64,000 nt of DNA. Origin: Parvibaculaceae bacterium Mf 1.05b.01. Its GTDB lineage: Bacteria; Pseudomonadota; Alphaproteobacteria; Parvibaculales; Parvibaculaceae. The DNA lies in assembly GCA_000509225.1 (NCBI GenBank), contig BAOK01000001.1, positions 1,240,001-1,304,000 on the forward strand, written 5' to 3'. Numbering within the stretch: the stretch's first letter is position 1; every line of letters starts with the position of its first letter. Positions 1 to 9,867 of this stretch are shown one piece after another. The notes below the pieces were generated by a model. That model was not told the origin of the DNA. It saw only the letters and a program-made list of their open reading frames with translations, and ran no database searches. The translations under genes and the position numbers were made by a program.

Positions 1-374
1 CTTTCGCATGGGTGATCCTAAGTTTCTTTCCAGGCCCCTATTTCCTTCTTGCTGCAAGTGCCGTCTTGCTGCTCGTTGGTGTGTGGGCGTCAGCGCTGCA
101 CAGCAAAACTCTGGGGACCCATGACGCTGGTGAGATCGTCGTCGACGAAGTGGTCGGCCAGTGGATCGTTCTCGCCGTTGCGCCCTTTTCTCTTTTGGGC
201 TGGCTTGTTGCCTTTGTCCTTTTTCGCCTTTTTGATGTGCTCAAGCCCTGGCCGATCAGCTGGATCGACAAGCGCGTATCAGGTGGTTGGGGTATCATGT
301 TGGATGACGTTGTAGCCGGGCTCTTCGGCGCGCTGGCTATTTCATTGATCGTTTTCCTCGTTGGAGATTTTTGA
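1..374 (+). CDS. pgpA: Phosphatidylglycerophosphatase A, 5' end cut by window
   Basis: Membrane phosphatase that removes the phosphate from phosphatidylglycerophosphate to give phosphatidylglycerol. The frame is open from base 3, so the GTG at 12 is probably internal. About 123 residues are visible against roughly 160-170 for the family, and the N-terminal part is outside the window. The visible part holds the conserved acidic motif DEVVG after HDAGEIVV and three hydrophobic segments (about residues 10-26, 52-74 and 96-116 counted from the GTG). The stop codon abuts the ATG of the cinA-type gene, so the two are almost certainly co-transcribed, a pairing common in Alphaproteobacteria. Identification rests on the DExxG motif, the topology and the neighbour. 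Confidence 0.9.
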   Translation, partial: FAWVILSFFPGPYFLLAASAVLLLVGVWASALHSKTLGTHDAGEIVVDEVVGQWIVLAVAPFSLLGWLVAFVLFRLFDVLKPWPISWIDKRVSGGWGIMLDDVVAGLFGALAISLIVFLVGDF

Positions 375-875
375 ATGTCTTTGTTTCCTCGCCCGATTCT
401 CCAACTCGCGGAACTCGTACTGGCTGATGCCAGCGAAAAGTCCTTGAAGATTGTCACGGCTGAAAGCTGCACAGGTGGTCTGGTCGCAAGCTGCCTTACC
501 GAGGTTGCGGGCTCGTCCGCGGTCGTGGAACGAGGCTTTGTGACCTATTCCAATGAAGCTAAACGGGACATGCTGGGTGTGCCAGGTGACATGATCGCGG
601 ACCATGGTGCGGTCAGCGAACCGGTCGCACGGGCCATGGCTGAGGGCGCGCTGGAAGACTCGCGCGGGCATGTCAGCGTCTCCATCACAGGCATTGCCGG
701 CCCTGGCGGCGGCACCGCCTTAAAGCCGGTGGGTCTTGTTCATATGGCCGCCGCGCGCCTGCGCCATAGCATCATTCACGAGGTTTATCGGTTCGGAAAT
801 GTGGGACGGGATGAAGTGCGGATACAGGCAGTGCAGGCTGCTCTGGAGCTGCTTCGTCGACAGATTGACCGCTGA
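375..875 (+). CDS. pncC: CinA C-terminal domain protein, nicotinamide-nucleotide amidase
   Basis: Stand-alone CinA C-terminal domain (166 aa). The family deamidates nicotinamide mononucleotide to nicotinate mononucleotide in pyridine nucleotide salvage. Visible signatures are ESCTGG at residues 30-35, the segment VERGFVTYSNEAK, and the glycine-rich GIAGPGGG at 106-113. The N-terminal molybdopterin-binding-like domain of full-length CinA is absent, which is normal for this short form. The ATG directly follows the pgpA stop with no spacer, which implies translational coupling. The next gene runs on the opposite strand and ends 3 bp away. Confidence 0.92.
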   Translation: MSLFPRPILQLAELVLADASEKSLKIVTAESCTGGLVASCLTEVAGSSAVVERGFVTYSNEAKRDMLGVPGDMIADHGAVSEPVARAMAEGALEDSRGHVSVSITGIAGPGGGTALKPVGLVHMAAARLRHSIIHEVYRFGNVGRDEVRIQAVQAALELLRRQIDR

Positions 876-878
876 GAC

Positions 879-1334
879 CTATCCCTCTGGATCTGCGTAG
901 AGCTCATCTGCTCGATCAAAAAATGCGGTGACAATTTTGTGCACGGCTTTATCGAACATGCCGGTAATCATCTTTTCCATCATTCGGCTTCGAAACTCAA
1001 AGTCGACCGCGAAATCGACCTCAGTTCCCTCTGCGGTCGGTTCAAAGCGCCAGTGATTGTCGAGATGTTTGAAGGGGCCGTTGACATACTCCACGTCAAT
1101 TGTTCGGTGTTCCGGATTTAGTGTTACGCTGCTTCGAAACGTCTCGCGGAACATTTTGTAGGAGATCAGGACATCCGCGATGATGACCTGATTTTCGCCG
1201 GCATTGCCCCGGCTGCGGACGCGCACGCCGGTTACCCACGGCAAAAACTGCGGATAGCTTTCAATATCCGAGACAAGTTCATAGAGCTTCTGCGGTGGAT
1301 GCGCGACGAGACGACGTTCTTTATGTGCGGGCAA
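879..1334 (-). CDS. RatA/COQ10-type START-domain protein
   Basis: Small SRPBCC (START/Bet v1 fold) protein of 151 aa in the RatA/COQ10 family. Members bind hydrophobic ligands and are linked to ubiquinone function; E. coli RatA has also been described as an inhibitor of 70S ribosome assembly. The family opening (PAHKERRLVAHPP, then YELVSDIESYPQFLPW) and the segment NGPFKHLDNHWRF are present. The frame stays open to an ATG at 1400, but that would overlap the end of lipA by 62 bases and add residues the family lacks. I therefore chose the TTG at 1334, 4 bases after the lipA stop. The ribosome binding site there is weak. It is the last gene of the lipA transcript. Confidence 0.85.
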   Translation of the reverse strand: MPAHKERRLVAHPPQKLYELVSDIESYPQFLPWVTGVRVRSRGNAGENQVIIADVLISYKMFRETFRSSVTLNPEHRTIDVEYVNGPFKHLDNHWRFEPTAEGTEVDFAVDFEFRSRMMEKMITGMFDKAVHKIVTAFFDRADELYADPEG

Positions 1335-1338
1335 GGAG

Positions 1339-2316
1339 TCAGCTTTTGGAAAGTTGCGCTTCTCGCGCGGCACGCAATGCCGCGAAATCTGCATCTGCAT
1401 GATAAGACGAGCGCGTCAACGGTGTCGCAGACACCATCAAAAAGCCTTTGGACCGCGCGGTTGTTTCATAACCTTGAAACTCCTCAGGCGTTACGAAGCG
1501 ATCAACCGCCGCGTGTTTGCGTGTTGGCTGTAAATACTGCCCAACAGTCAGGAAATCGATGTCGGCGGAACGCATATCGTCCATTACCTGCATCAGTTCT
1601 TCGCGGGCTTCTCCGAGCCCAACCATGATGCCAGACTTTGTGAAAATGGTGGGGTCTAGTTCCTTCACCCGTTGCAGCAGCCGGATGGAATGGAAATATC
1701 GTGCGCCTGGACGGATCGACAGATAGAGCCGTGGCACGGTTTCCAGATTGTGATTGAACACATCAGGCCGCGCTTCGACGACGACCTCAAGTGCCCCTTC
1801 TTTCCGCAGGAAATCAGGCGTCAGAATTTCAATGGTTGTCTCTGGCGTGCGCTTGCGAATAGCGCGTATGGTCTGCGCGAAATGCTCAGCACCGCCATCG
1901 TCCAGGTCATCGCGATCAACAGACGTGATCACTACATGACGCAGGCCAAGTTTCTCAACGGCATTTGCGACATTTTCTGGCTCTTGGCTGTCTAGGGCGT
2001 CCGGCAGGCCGGTGCTCACATTGCAGAAGGCACAGGCACGGGTACAGGTGCCGCCCATGATCATCATGGTTGCGTGCTTCTCAGTCCAGCACTCACCAAT
2101 GTTGGGGCATCCGGCTTCTTCACACACGGTGACGAGCCCATTTTCACGCACGATTTTTTTGGTCTCTGAGTAGACGGGAGACCCTGGCGCTTTCACGCGA
2201 ATCCAATCCGGCTTGCGCAGCACAGGCGTATCCGCCCGGTGCGCTTTCTCCGGGTGTCTCACTCTCTCTTTGGGCCGCTTCTGATCGCCGCCAACTGTTT
2301 TAAGGACCGTTACCAT
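1339..2316 (-). CDS. lipA: Lipoyl synthase
   Basis: Radical SAM enzyme that inserts two sulfurs into protein-bound octanoyl groups to make lipoyl cofactors. At 325 aa it has the usual length. Both cluster motifs are visible: the auxiliary cluster [12 protein letters not shown] (Cys65, 70, 76) and the radical SAM CxxxCxxC (CTRACAFC, Cys91, 95, 98). The C-terminal RSSYHA motif carrying the conserved serine is present. It lies downstream of the pyruvate dehydrogenase genes, two of whose products (E1-beta and E2) carry lipoyl domains here, so the cluster makes both the enzyme and its cofactor. No lipB is in the window. Confidence 0.97.
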   Translation of the reverse strand: MVTVLKTVGGDQKRPKERVRHPEKAHRADTPVLRKPDWIRVKAPGSPVYSETKKIVRENGLVTVCEEAGCPNIGECWTEKHATMMIMGGTCTRACAFCNVSTGLPDALDSQEPENVANAVEKLGLRHVVITSVDRDDLDDGGAEHFAQTIRAIRKRTPETTIEILTPDFLRKEGALEVVVEARPDVFNHNLETVPRLYLSIRPGARYFHSIRLLQRVKELDPTIFTKSGIMVGLGEAREELMQVMDDMRSADIDFLTVGQYLQPTRKHAAVDRFVTPEEFQGYETTARSKGFLMVSATPLTRSSYHADADFAALRAAREAQLSKS

Positions 2317-2347
2317 GAATTTCTATCTGCTGAGTCTCGAAGTCTCT

Positions 2348-2376
2348 AATATGGGAGTATAGACCGAAAAAGTTAA
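2348..2376 (-). promoter_or_regulatory. Possible promoter of lipA
   Basis: On the minus strand TTAACT (2371-2376) and CATATT (2348-2353) are 17 bp apart, each matching the sigma-70 consensus at 4 of 6 bases, about 30 bp before the lipA ATG. A TATACT overlaps the spacer (2356-2361) but has no good -35. The gap between sulfatase and lipA is 75 bp, enough for a promoter. Weak support. Confidence 0.25.
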
Positions 2377-2391
2377 GATCGATCGGCGAAA

Positions 2392-3930
2392 TCATCCATA
2401 TCCCAGCCGCACAAATTGGTCATCAGGAGCTTCGACTTCCTTCAACACAGCGTGAAGCTTATCTGCATATTCCCCGGATAGAGGCGTATCTGACAGATCA
2501 GTCTCCTCGCCTGGGTCACTCTTCAGGTCGAAGAGCAGGTTGGGTCCGAGTTTTGGGGGCGCCCAATAGGGCAGCCGGTCGTTTTCGCCCCAGGGCTGGC
2601 GGATCACGGGAACATTACTGCCGGGCATTCGGTCTAAGGCGGCCCTGTCGTCTGGCAGAGGCAATTCGTCCTCCCTGCGAAGGAAGTGGGTCGGCATGGT
2701 CGACCAGCGGTTTGAAAACATTGAGATGGGCCGATTGATCCCGCCAGCACCGCGGGCATATTTATGGGTGCCATCAATCAGATGTACTTCCCTGCCCCAC
2801 ACGCCGGCAAGCAGCCAGTCGCGAACAGAACCTGTGGTGCCCTCAAGCAGCGGCAAGAGAGAGTGACCGTGGGTGCGCTGTCGGATTTTGTCTTCAATGC
2901 CGAATAGATCTGCCAGGGTGGCAAACAAGTCTACGCTGGTTGTCAGCGCATCGCAGGTTCCCGGTTGCACATCAGGTGCTGCGATCATGAGCGGAATATG
3001 GCCAAGCGTCTGGTATATCGGCACGCCGGGTTTGCCCCATAAATCTTTCTCGCCAAGATAATGACCGTGGTCGGTGCAAAGGATAAAGACCGTGTCATCC
3101 CAAAGGCCCTTTGCGTCCATCACATCAAGCACTTTGCCGAGCCAGTGATCGATCATGGTGAGCTTCGCGCCATAGCAGGCTCTGATCTGTTGTGCCTGTC
3201 GCTCAGTGAGCACTCCTTTCTCTAGCGCACCTTTCATGTAGGGCGGCCAGATCATATGGGCGCCTTCCCAGTCCGGATCATACATGGAGGCATAAGGCTC
3301 CGGCGTATCGAAGGGTTCGTGCGGATCAAACTCATCTACAAACAGGAAGAAGCGATCATGCTGGTCGGCATTGTCTTCGAGCCACGAGGCGGCCGCCTGC
3401 ATGGTGCGTGGTCCCGGAAAGTCTGCTTCGCCCCTGAAGTAGCCTCGACTGTCATCATAGGGCATATGCTCGCGGCCAAAGTTCGGGGCCCCCGCCCAGC
3501 TGGGGTCAGGCTTTGTCTTCCAGAGGTCGCCTTCGTGGCCGCGCTGATAGTCCCAGGCAGAGAAGTCTACGTGATAGTTCTCACCACCGGTCTCAAAGAG
3601 ATGGGGGTGATCAGAAATCAGCTGAGATGTCACACCCGCCTTTGAGAGTTCATAAGTGATGGCATCTTCCCAAAGCTCGATAGAGCCCCAGGGTCGCCAA
3701 AGAAAATCCAACGCACCACACAAGATGTCATGCCGTGCGGGCATGCAGGGAAGCGATCCCACATAGTGGTTCATGAACTTTGTCGATCGCGCACCAATGC
3801 GATCCAGATTGGGGGTGCGGAACTCCTCGCCCCCATAGGCGCCCAACATATGGCGGTTCAGGCTGTCGAGAAGGATGACGACAGCATTCTTCGGTCCTGT
3901 TGAAACAGGCTGTTCCTGGTCTTCCGACAT
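2392..3930 (-). CDS. Sulfatase-family hydrolase (formylglycine type)
   Basis: Alkaline-phosphatase-superfamily sulfatase, 512 aa, substrate unknown. The activation motif CxPxR is intact (Cys62-Met-Pro-Ala-Arg66), so the cysteine should be converted to formylglycine by an FGE-type or anaerobic maturase; none is in the window. Metal-site elements are visible: Asp22 in LLDSLNRH, and Asp287-His288-Gly289 followed by LGEKDLWGK. No signal peptide is seen, so it is probably cytoplasmic. The frame extends to 4107, which would overlap terC by more than 150 bases. The ATG at 3930 has AGAGGA at a good distance and leaves a 19-bp gap after terC. Phosphonate monoester or choline-sulfate-type activity cannot be excluded. 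Its place between terC and lipA is not functionally obvious. Confidence 0.88.
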   Translation of the reverse strand: MSEDQEQPVSTGPKNAVVILLDSLNRHMLGAYGGEEFRTPNLDRIGARSTKFMNHYVGSLPCMPARHDILCGALDFLWRPWGSIELWEDAITYELSKAGVTSQLISDHPHLFETGGENYHVDFSAWDYQRGHEGDLWKTKPDPSWAGAPNFGREHMPYDDSRGYFRGEADFPGPRTMQAAASWLEDNADQHDRFFLFVDEFDPHEPFDTPEPYASMYDPDWEGAHMIWPPYMKGALEKGVLTERQAQQIRACYGAKLTMIDHWLGKVLDVMDAKGLWDDTVFILCTDHGHYLGEKDLWGKPGVPIYQTLGHIPLMIAAPDVQPGTCDALTTSVDLFATLADLFGIEDKIRQRTHGHSLLPLLEGTTGSVRDWLLAGVWGREVHLIDGTHKYARGAGGINRPISMFSNRWSTMPTHFLRREDELPLPDDRAALDRMPGSNVPVIRQPWGENDRLPYWAPPKLGPNLLFDLKSDPGEETDLSDTPLSGEYADKLHAVLKEVEAPDDQFVRLGYG

Positions 3931-3949
3931 CAACCATCCTCTGATTTGA

Positions 3950-4690
3950 CTAGTGGTTCGCCGCTGCCTCGGCCTCACGTTTTCGTCTTCTCCGTGCGGC
4001 CGCCCAAAGATTGAGGCCCTCAACAGAAATGGAGAACGCGATGGCGAAATAGATGTAGCCACGGGGAATATGGAAATGGAGCCCGTCCGCAATGAGCGAC
4101 GCACCAACCAAAATCAGGAAGGCCAGCGCCAGCATTTTGACCGTTGGGTGGCGCTCCACGAAACCACCGACTGGTCCGGCAGCAAACAACATCACAGCCA
4201 TGGCGATAACAATGGCGACCACCATTACCTCTACATGCTCCGCAATGCCGACAGCCGTGATGACACTGTCTAATGAAAACACGATGTCCAGCACTGCAAT
4301 TTGGGCGATTGCCATGGCAAAGCCCATCGACCGGGCACTTGGTTCATGCTCCTCCCCCTCCACAGTGTGGTGGATTTCTGTTGTGCCTTTCGCCAGCAGA
4401 AACAACCCGCCGAAAAAGAGCACCATGTCCCGCCAGGAAAACTCCATGTCGAAGGCGCTGAAGACCGGCTGCACCAGGCTTGCCACCCAGGCAATGGAGA
4501 ACAGCAAGACAAGCCGCGTAAGCAGTGCTCCCGCCAGTCCCCATTTGCGAACCGCATCTCTTTGATGCTCTGGTGCGCGGGACGCAAGGATTGTCAGAAA
4601 GATGAGATTGTCGATGCCGAGCACGACTTCGAGCAAGGTCAGCGTGAGCAAGCTTGCCCAGACTTGAGGGTCGGTCAGAAGTGCAGTCAT
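3950..4690 (-). CDS. TerC-family integral membrane protein
   Basis: Polytopic membrane protein of 246 aa with about seven hydrophobic segments. The family is linked to metal handling: TerC to tellurite resistance, Alx/MeeF-type members to manganese export. Conserved intramembrane acidic residues are visible in LEVVLGIDN (Glu21, Asp27) and in LDIVFSLDS (Asp135, Asp141). The C-terminus is a short Arg/Lys-rich tail. It starts 22 bp after the lpdA stop and is followed 19 bp later by the sulfatase, so it is probably in the same transcript. The specific ion cannot be told from the sequence. Confidence 0.92.
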   Translation of the reverse strand: MTALLTDPQVWASLLTLTLLEVVLGIDNLIFLTILASRAPEHQRDAVRKWGLAGALLTRLVLLFSIAWVASLVQPVFSAFDMEFSWRDMVLFFGGLFLLAKGTTEIHHTVEGEEHEPSARSMGFAMAIAQIAVLDIVFSLDSVITAVGIAEHVEVMVVAIVIAMAVMLFAAGPVGGFVERHPTVKMLALAFLILVGASLIADGLHFHIPRGYIYFAIAFSISVEGLNLWAAARRRRKREAEAAANH

Positions 4691-4712
4691 GACTCTCTGG
4701 TACTGTTACGGT

Positions 4713-6110
4713 TCAGATGTGCAAAGCCCGCCCAAAAGCGTCTAGCACAGATTCATGCATCATCTCACTCAATGTCGGATGAGGGAACACCGTTGCCATC
4801 AAATCTGCTTCGGTCGTCTCCAATTGACGGGCGATTGTGTAGCCCTGGATCAACTCGGTTACCTCAGCACCGACCATATGAGCGCCCAGCAATTCGCCGG
4901 TTTTGGCATCAAAAACCGTTTTAATCAGGCCCTCCGCCTCGCCCAGCGCAATGGCTTTACCGTTTCCGATGAAGGGAAAACGTCCGACTTTAACGTCGTG
5001 CCCAGCGTCTTTCGCCGCTGCCTCAGTCATGCCGACGCTCGCCACTTGAGGATGACAATAAGTACATCCTGGGATTTTACTCGCATCCATCGGATGCACA
5101 GTTTTGACGCCCGCGATTCGCTCGGCAACCATGACCCCTTCATGGCTCGCCTTATGTGCCAACCAGGGTGGACCCACCAGATCGCCGATCGCATAGACGT
5201 TCGGCACGCTGGTTTCGCACCATTCGTTTACCGTGACATGTCCACGGTCTGTTTTCACGCCCGCTTTCTCCAGGCCAATGTCTTCAATGTTCCCGGTAAT
5301 GCCGACAGCGGAGATCACTTTCTCAGCTTTTAAGGTCTCTGTCTTTCCACCGATATCGATGGTTGCCGTCACACCTGTTTTCGATTTTTTCAGATCTGTG
5401 ACCTTCGCCCCCGTAAGCAGGTTCATGCCCTGCTTCTTAAACGACTTGGCTGCGAAGGCTGAGATTTCTTCGTCTTCTACGGGAAGAACACGGTCGAGCA
5501 GCTCCACAACTGTGACGTCGGCCCCGAAAGTTTTGTAGAAGCTCGCAAACTCAATCCCGATGGCGCCAGAACCAATAACAAGAACCGATTTCGGAATGGA
5601 TTTCGGGACCATGGCTTCGCGGTAGGACCAGATCGTGTCGCCATCCGGCTCAAGGCCGGGCAGGGTCCGCGCCCGCGCGCCCGTCGCCAGGATGATGTTC
5701 TTGGCGGAAATCTCCGTCGCTTTTCCGTCCGCCTCGACCTTGATCTTGCCTTTGCCTGACAAGCTGCCGTTACCGACGATGACATCCACTTTGTTTTTCT
5801 TGAGAAGAAACTGAACACCTTGCGAGAGCTGGCCCGCGACGGCGCGAGACCTTTCAACAATTTTTGTTCCATCAAAGGAGAGACCTTCGACCTTGAGGCC
5901 AAACTCTTCCGCCCGCTCTATGTTGTGATAGATCTCCGCAGATCTGAGCAGTGCCTTTGTCGGAATGCAGCCCCAGTTAAGACAGATGCCGCCGATCTCT
6001 GATCGCTCCACCACCGCTGCCTTCAGCCCCAATTGCGACGCGCGGATCGCCGCGACATAGCCACCAGGACCGGAGCCAACAACGACAACATCATATGATT
6101 TTTCAGCCAT
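4713..6110 (-). CDS. lpdA: Dihydrolipoyl dehydrogenase (E3)
   Basis: FAD flavoprotein (465 aa) that reoxidises dihydrolipoyl groups of the pyruvate dehydrogenase complex with NAD+. The N-terminal FAD Rossmann motif GSGPGG is at about residues 12-17. The redox-active disulfide is GICLNWGC (Cys43, Cys48). The NAD motif GSGAIGIEFASF is in the middle, and the C-terminal active-site His-Glu segment reads HPTLSE. Length is standard and there is no N-terminal lipoyl domain. It lies 9 bp after the pdhC stop, so it is the dedicated E3 of this complex. Confidence 0.97.
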   Translation of the reverse strand: MAEKSYDVVVVGSGPGGYVAAIRASQLGLKAAVVERSEIGGICLNWGCIPTKALLRSAEIYHNIERAEEFGLKVEGLSFDGTKIVERSRAVAGQLSQGVQFLLKKNKVDVIVGNGSLSGKGKIKVEADGKATEISAKNIILATGARARTLPGLEPDGDTIWSYREAMVPKSIPKSVLVIGSGAIGIEFASFYKTFGADVTVVELLDRVLPVEDEEISAFAAKSFKKQGMNLLTGAKVTDLKKSKTGVTATIDIGGKTETLKAEKVISAVGITGNIEDIGLEKAGVKTDRGHVTVNEWCETSVPNVYAIGDLVGPPWLAHKASHEGVMVAERIAGVKTVHPMDASKIPGCTYCHPQVASVGMTEAAAKDAGHDVKVGRFPFIGNGKAIALGEAEGLIKTVFDAKTGELLGAHMVGAEVTELIQGYTIARQLETTEADLMATVFPHPTLSEMMHESVLDAFGRALHI

Positions 6111-6119
6111 TGTCGTTCC

Positions 6120-7391
6120 TCACAGCAACATAGAGGGGGGATATTCGATGTAGGACTTGAAGGCGGCGAGTAGCTGCGCGCCCAATGCTCCATCAATCGC
6201 CCGGTGATCGCAGGAGAGCGTGACCGTCATCACCGTTGCGGCTTTTACTTCGCCGTCCACAATGATTGGCCGCGGTTCCCCTGCCCCCACAGCCATGATG
6301 GCCGCCTGTGGCGGATTGATCACCGCGGTGAAGTTCTTGATCCCGAACATGCCGAGGTTCGACACAGAGAAACTGCCGCCTTCGAATTCAGCCGGAGAGA
6401 GCTTCTTATCCCTCGCACGTGCTGCAAGCTCTTTCGCCTCAGCAGAAATTTCAGCGAGGCCCTTCTCGTCAGCGCGGCGAATGATCGGCGTGATCAACCC
6501 ACCTTCTAGCGCGACTGCAATACCCACATCTGAATGATGGTGCTGAAGCAGTGCATCGTCAGCAAAACTCACATTGGCCTCAGGCACTTTTTTGAGCGCA
6601 AGGGCTGCTGCCCGAACAATGAAGTCATTAACGGAGAGCTTCACACCTGCATCCGCACCTTCAGCGTTCAGGTGCTTGCGGACCTTGAGCAACTCATCCA
6701 GGACGCAATCAATGGTGAGGTAATAATGCGGAATTTCCTGCTTTGACTGTGTAAGGCGGCGCGCGATGGTTTTGCGCATCGAGTTAAGCGGGATCTCGTC
6801 ATAGGTCTCCGCTTCGTAAAACGCCCGCGCATCAATTGATGACATTGATGCCTGTGCTTTGCCAGCTGCACGCGCAGCTGTTTTGGGTGCTGCTTCAACG
6901 TCAGTCTTCACAATCCGGCCGCGTGGGCCACTTCCTGTGATCGCAGAAAGATCAATGCCTTTGTCTTTGGCAATGCGTTTCGCCAAAGGGCTGGCGAAAA
7001 CCCGCCCACCAGCTGGTTTTGACTTCGCGGCCTTTGGCGGCGCAGCTTCAGCTTTCACAGGCTTTGCTTGGTCGGCTGTCTCTGCTTGTGCAGCAGGCTT
7101 TGGAGCAGGCGTAGATGATCCAACGTTCTCAGCAGCGCTGGCGTCCTCCCCCTCTTCCAGGATCACGGCAATGGTTTCATTGACAGGCACACCTTCTGTG
7201 CCTTCGGCCACGAGGAGCTTGCCCACAGTTCCTTCGTCAACGGCTTCCACTTCCATGGTTGCCTTGTCGGTTTCAATCTCGGCAATAAGGTCGCCGGAGC
7301 GCACCTCATCGCCTTCTTTCACCAGCCATTTGGCCAAAGTGCCCTCTTCCATCGTAGGGGAGAGAGCAGGCATAAGAATTGGTATTGGCAT
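6120..7391 (-). CDS. pdhC: Pyruvate dehydrogenase E2, dihydrolipoyl acetyltransferase
   Basis: Core subunit of the pyruvate dehydrogenase complex (423 aa), transferring acetyl groups from the lipoyl arm to CoA. Domains in order: one lipoyl domain (residues 1-80, lipoylated Lys43 in TDKATM), an Ala/Pro/Lys-rich linker, the E3-binding domain (about 129-165, [16 protein letters not shown]), a second linker, and the catalytic domain (about 195-423) with HRAIDG near residue 396. The lipoyl domain is almost identical in protein to that of PdhB next door: residues 5-47 are the same in both. It starts 11 bp after the pdhB stop. Confidence 0.97.
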   Translation of the reverse strand: MPIPILMPALSPTMEEGTLAKWLVKEGDEVRSGDLIAEIETDKATMEVEAVDEGTVGKLLVAEGTEGVPVNETIAVILEEGEDASAAENVGSSTPAPKPAAQAETADQAKPVKAEAAPPKAAKSKPAGGRVFASPLAKRIAKDKGIDLSAITGSGPRGRIVKTDVEAAPKTAARAAGKAQASMSSIDARAFYEAETYDEIPLNSMRKTIARRLTQSKQEIPHYYLTIDCVLDELLKVRKHLNAEGADAGVKLSVNDFIVRAAALALKKVPEANVSFADDALLQHHHSDVGIAVALEGGLITPIIRRADEKGLAEISAEAKELAARARDKKLSPAEFEGGSFSVSNLGMFGIKNFTAVINPPQAAIMAVGAGEPRPIIVDGEVKAATVMTVTLSCDHRAIDGALGAQLLAAFKSYIEYPPSMLL

Positions 7392-7402
7392 GACGTCCCT
7401 CC

Positions 7403-8794
7403 CTAGCGATACATGACTGAGTTTACGGCGGCGACAACTTCCGGCGCGCTTGGCAGCGCCAGTTTTTCCAGGTTTGCGGCATATGGCATCGGAACGTCCT
7501 TGCCGGAGATGCGAAGGATCGGTGCATCGAGATAGTCAAATGCCTTCTCCTGCACCTGCGCCACAATTTCCGAGCCAATGCCGCAAACGGGCCAGGTCTC
7601 TTCCACCACGACAAGCCGGTTAGTCTTCTGTACAGAGGAAACGATCGTGTCCGTGTCCAGGGGACGCAGAGACCTTAGATCGATTACCTCTGCCTTGATG
7701 CCGTCTTCGGCGAGCTTATCGGCCGCCTCAAGCGCATAGGTCAGCCCCATGCTGAAGGAGACGATCGTAACGTCTGTCCCCTCGCGAAGGATCTTGGCTT
7801 TGCCAATCGGCACAACCCAATCATCTGTCTCCGGCACATCAAATGATCGTCCGTAGAGAATTTCGTTTTCCAGAAAGACGACAGGATTCGGATCCCGGAT
7901 TGCAGCTTTTAAAAGGCCTTTCGCGTCAGCAGCTGAGTAAGGCGCGACTACTTTCAGGCCCGGAACATGGGCATACCATGAGGAATAGTCCTGGCTGTGC
8001 TGAGCACCGACACGGGCCGCTGGACCGTTGGGACCGCGGAAGACAATCGGGCAGGTCATCTGCCCGCCGGACATGTAACGTGTCTTCGCCGCAGAGTTGA
8101 TAATGTGGTCAATCGCCTGCATGGCAAAGTTGAAAGTCATGAACTCAACGACAGGCCTAAGGCCGGCCATGGCTGCACCAGACGCCAGACCTGCAAAGCC
8201 ATGCTCAGTGATCGGCGTGTCGACAACACGGCGCGGCCCGAACTCCTCAAGCAGGCCCTGAGTGACTTTATAAGCGCCCTGATATTCGGCAACCTCCTCG
8301 CCCATGACGAAGACTTTCTCGTCCGCACGCATTTCTTCGGCCATCGCATCCCGGAGTGCTTCGCGCACGGTCGTCGATTTCATTGCAGTGCCGTCGGGAA
8401 TTTCTGGATCTGGTGCAACAACAGCTGTTGCCGGTTCTGCGGCTGTCTCAGATGGTCCGGCTTTGGCAGACTGTTCTGCGGCGGGCGCATCTGGCTTTTC
8501 CGGCGCCCCTGATGCTGCCGCAGGAGCATTTTCAATGTCGGTAGCGTCTTCACCGTCTAGCAAAAGGACCGCGATCAAATCATTGACGGGCACGTTTTCC
8601 GTGCCCTCTGCAACAACCAGCTTACCGATGCGGCCTTCATCAACCGCTTCAAGTTCCATTGTCGCTTTGTCAGTCTCGATCTCTGCAATCAGATCACCAG
8701 AGCGTACTTCGTCCCCTTCTTTCACCAACCATTTGGCAAGCGTGCCCTCTTCCATGGTTGGTGAGAGTGCGGGCATTAAAATCTCGATGCTCAT
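7403..8794 (-). CDS. pdhB: Pyruvate dehydrogenase E1 beta subunit with N-terminal lipoyl domain
   Basis: Beta subunit of the thiamine-diphosphate-dependent E1, 463 aa against about 330 for a plain E1-beta. The extra length is an N-terminal lipoyl domain (residues 1-80, Lys43 in TDKATM) plus an Ala/Pro-rich linker. The transketolase-like E1-beta part starts near residue 140 ([14 protein letters not shown]). This fusion is known from Alphaproteobacteria such as Zymomonas and Sinorhizobium. The ATG overlaps the pdhA stop by 4 bases (ATGA), so the two E1 subunits are translationally coupled. Confidence 0.97.
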   Translation of the reverse strand: MSIEILMPALSPTMEEGTLAKWLVKEGDEVRSGDLIAEIETDKATMELEAVDEGRIGKLVVAEGTENVPVNDLIAVLLLDGEDATDIENAPAAASGAPEKPDAPAAEQSAKAGPSETAAEPATAVVAPDPEIPDGTAMKSTTVREALRDAMAEEMRADEKVFVMGEEVAEYQGAYKVTQGLLEEFGPRRVVDTPITEHGFAGLASGAAMAGLRPVVEFMTFNFAMQAIDHIINSAAKTRYMSGGQMTCPIVFRGPNGPAARVGAQHSQDYSSWYAHVPGLKVVAPYSAADAKGLLKAAIRDPNPVVFLENEILYGRSFDVPETDDWVVPIGKAKILREGTDVTIVSFSMGLTYALEAADKLAEDGIKAEVIDLRSLRPLDTDTIVSSVQKTNRLVVVEETWPVCGIGSEIVAQVQEKAFDYLDAPILRISGKDVPMPYAANLEKLALPSAPEVVAAVNSVMYR

Positions 8795-9867
8795 GCCTGC
8801 ACCTCCTCAGTGATATCTGTCCAAAGCTCCGACGCGTCAGGCTCAGGACTTTCCTGCGCGAAATTGGCAGCCTCAGTAACAATGGCTCGAACGTCAGCGT
8901 CGATTTCCTTTAGAGCAGCTTCGTCTATCTTCTTTGATCTCAGCAGCCGGGCTTTCACCTGTTCGATTGGGTCATGCTCTTCGCGCATGCGGTTTACTTC
9001 TTCCCGCGCACGATATTTCGCCGGATCGGACATTGAGTGTCCCCGATAGCGATAGGTGTTCATCTCGAGAATGAAGGGACCATTGCCGGCTCGACAAGAC
9101 GCCGCGGCGCGAGCTGCCGCGTCTTTCACCGCGCGCACATCCATTCCATCTACCTGTTCGCCTGGAATGTTAAAGCTGACGCCGCGCTTGGAGAGGTCCG
9201 TCTGCGCGGACGCCCGGCTGATCGCCGTGCCCATCGCATATTGATTGTTCTCAATCACATAGACGACCGGAAGCTCCCAGAGCTCCGCCATGTTGAAGCT
9301 CTCATAAACCTGGCCCTGGTTTGCGGCGCCATCGCCAAAATAGACAAAGGACACATTGCCATTGTCTTGATATCGATTAGCGAAAGCGAGACCTGTGCCT
9401 AAAGACACCTGCGCACCAACAATGCCGTGACCGCCGTAAAAGTGTTTCTCGGCGGAGAACATGTGCATGGAGCCACCCTTGCCGCGAGACAGGCCGCCTT
9501 CACGGCCCGTCAGCTCTGCCATCACCCCTTTAGGGTCGAGGCCCATTGCCAGCATATGGCCATGATCCCGATATCCGGTGATCATCTGATCGCCTTCAAT
9601 CGACGCCATCTGCACGCCGACGACTACAGCTTCCTGACCAATATAGAGATGACAAAACCCACCGATGAGGCCCATGCCATACATCTGACCCGCTTTTTCT
9701 TCGAAGCGGCGGATGGTGAGCATCATCTTGTAAGATTCCAGATCTTCATCGCTGGTGAAGGCCGGAACTTCAGGCTGTTTTCGGGGAGCGTTCTTTCGAC
9801 TTGCTGACTTCTTCGCCGCCGTCTTTCTTGAAGAGGGCTTTTTGGGGGCTGCCTTCTTGGTCGCCAT
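8791..9867 (-). CDS. pdhA: Pyruvate dehydrogenase E1 alpha subunit
   Basis: Alpha subunit of pyruvate dehydrogenase, 358 aa from the chosen start. The thiamine diphosphate motif is visible as GDG (178-180), closing with ENNQYAMGT (Asn207-Asn208). The first 32 residues are very rich in Lys, Ala, Ser and Arg; an E1-alpha tail of this kind may contact E2. The open frame runs on to 9909, but the ATG at 9867 has GAGG about 11 nt upstream and gives the usual MATKK opening. First gene of the pdhA-pdhB-pdhC-lpdA operon. Two matched palindromes lie about 100-150 bp upstream. Confidence 0.96.
   Translation of the reverse strand: MATKKAAPKKPSSRKTAAKKSASRKNAPRKQPEVPAFTSDEDLESYKMMLTIRRFEEKAGQMYGMGLIGGFCHLYIGQEAVVVGVQMASIEGDQMITGYRDHGHMLAMGLDPKGVMAELTGREGGLSRGKGGSMHMFSAEKHFYGGHGIVGAQVSLGTGLAFANRYQDNGNVSFVYFGDGAANQGQVYESFNMAELWELPVVYVIENNQYAMGTAISRASAQTDLSKRGVSFNIPGEQVDGMDVRAVKDAAARAAASCRAGNGPFILEMNTYRYRGHSMSDPAKYRAREEVNRMREEHDPIEQVKARLLRSKKIDEAALKEIDADVRAIVTEAANFAQESPEPDASELWTDITEEVQA

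Noticed and set aside
1335-1400. ATG at 1400 as the start of the RatA/COQ10-type gene
   Set aside because: It would overlap lipA by 62 bases and add about 22 residues without family counterpart. The TTG at 1334 fits better.
3931-4107. Upstream extension of the sulfatase to 4107
   Set aside because: It overlaps terC in another frame and is low-complexity. The ATG at 3930 has a proper ribosome binding site.
8304-8813. 169-codon plus-strand frame inside pdhB
   Set aside because: Ser/Ala-rich antisense shadow of the lipoyl domain and linker, with no family similarity. The minus-strand gene is certain.
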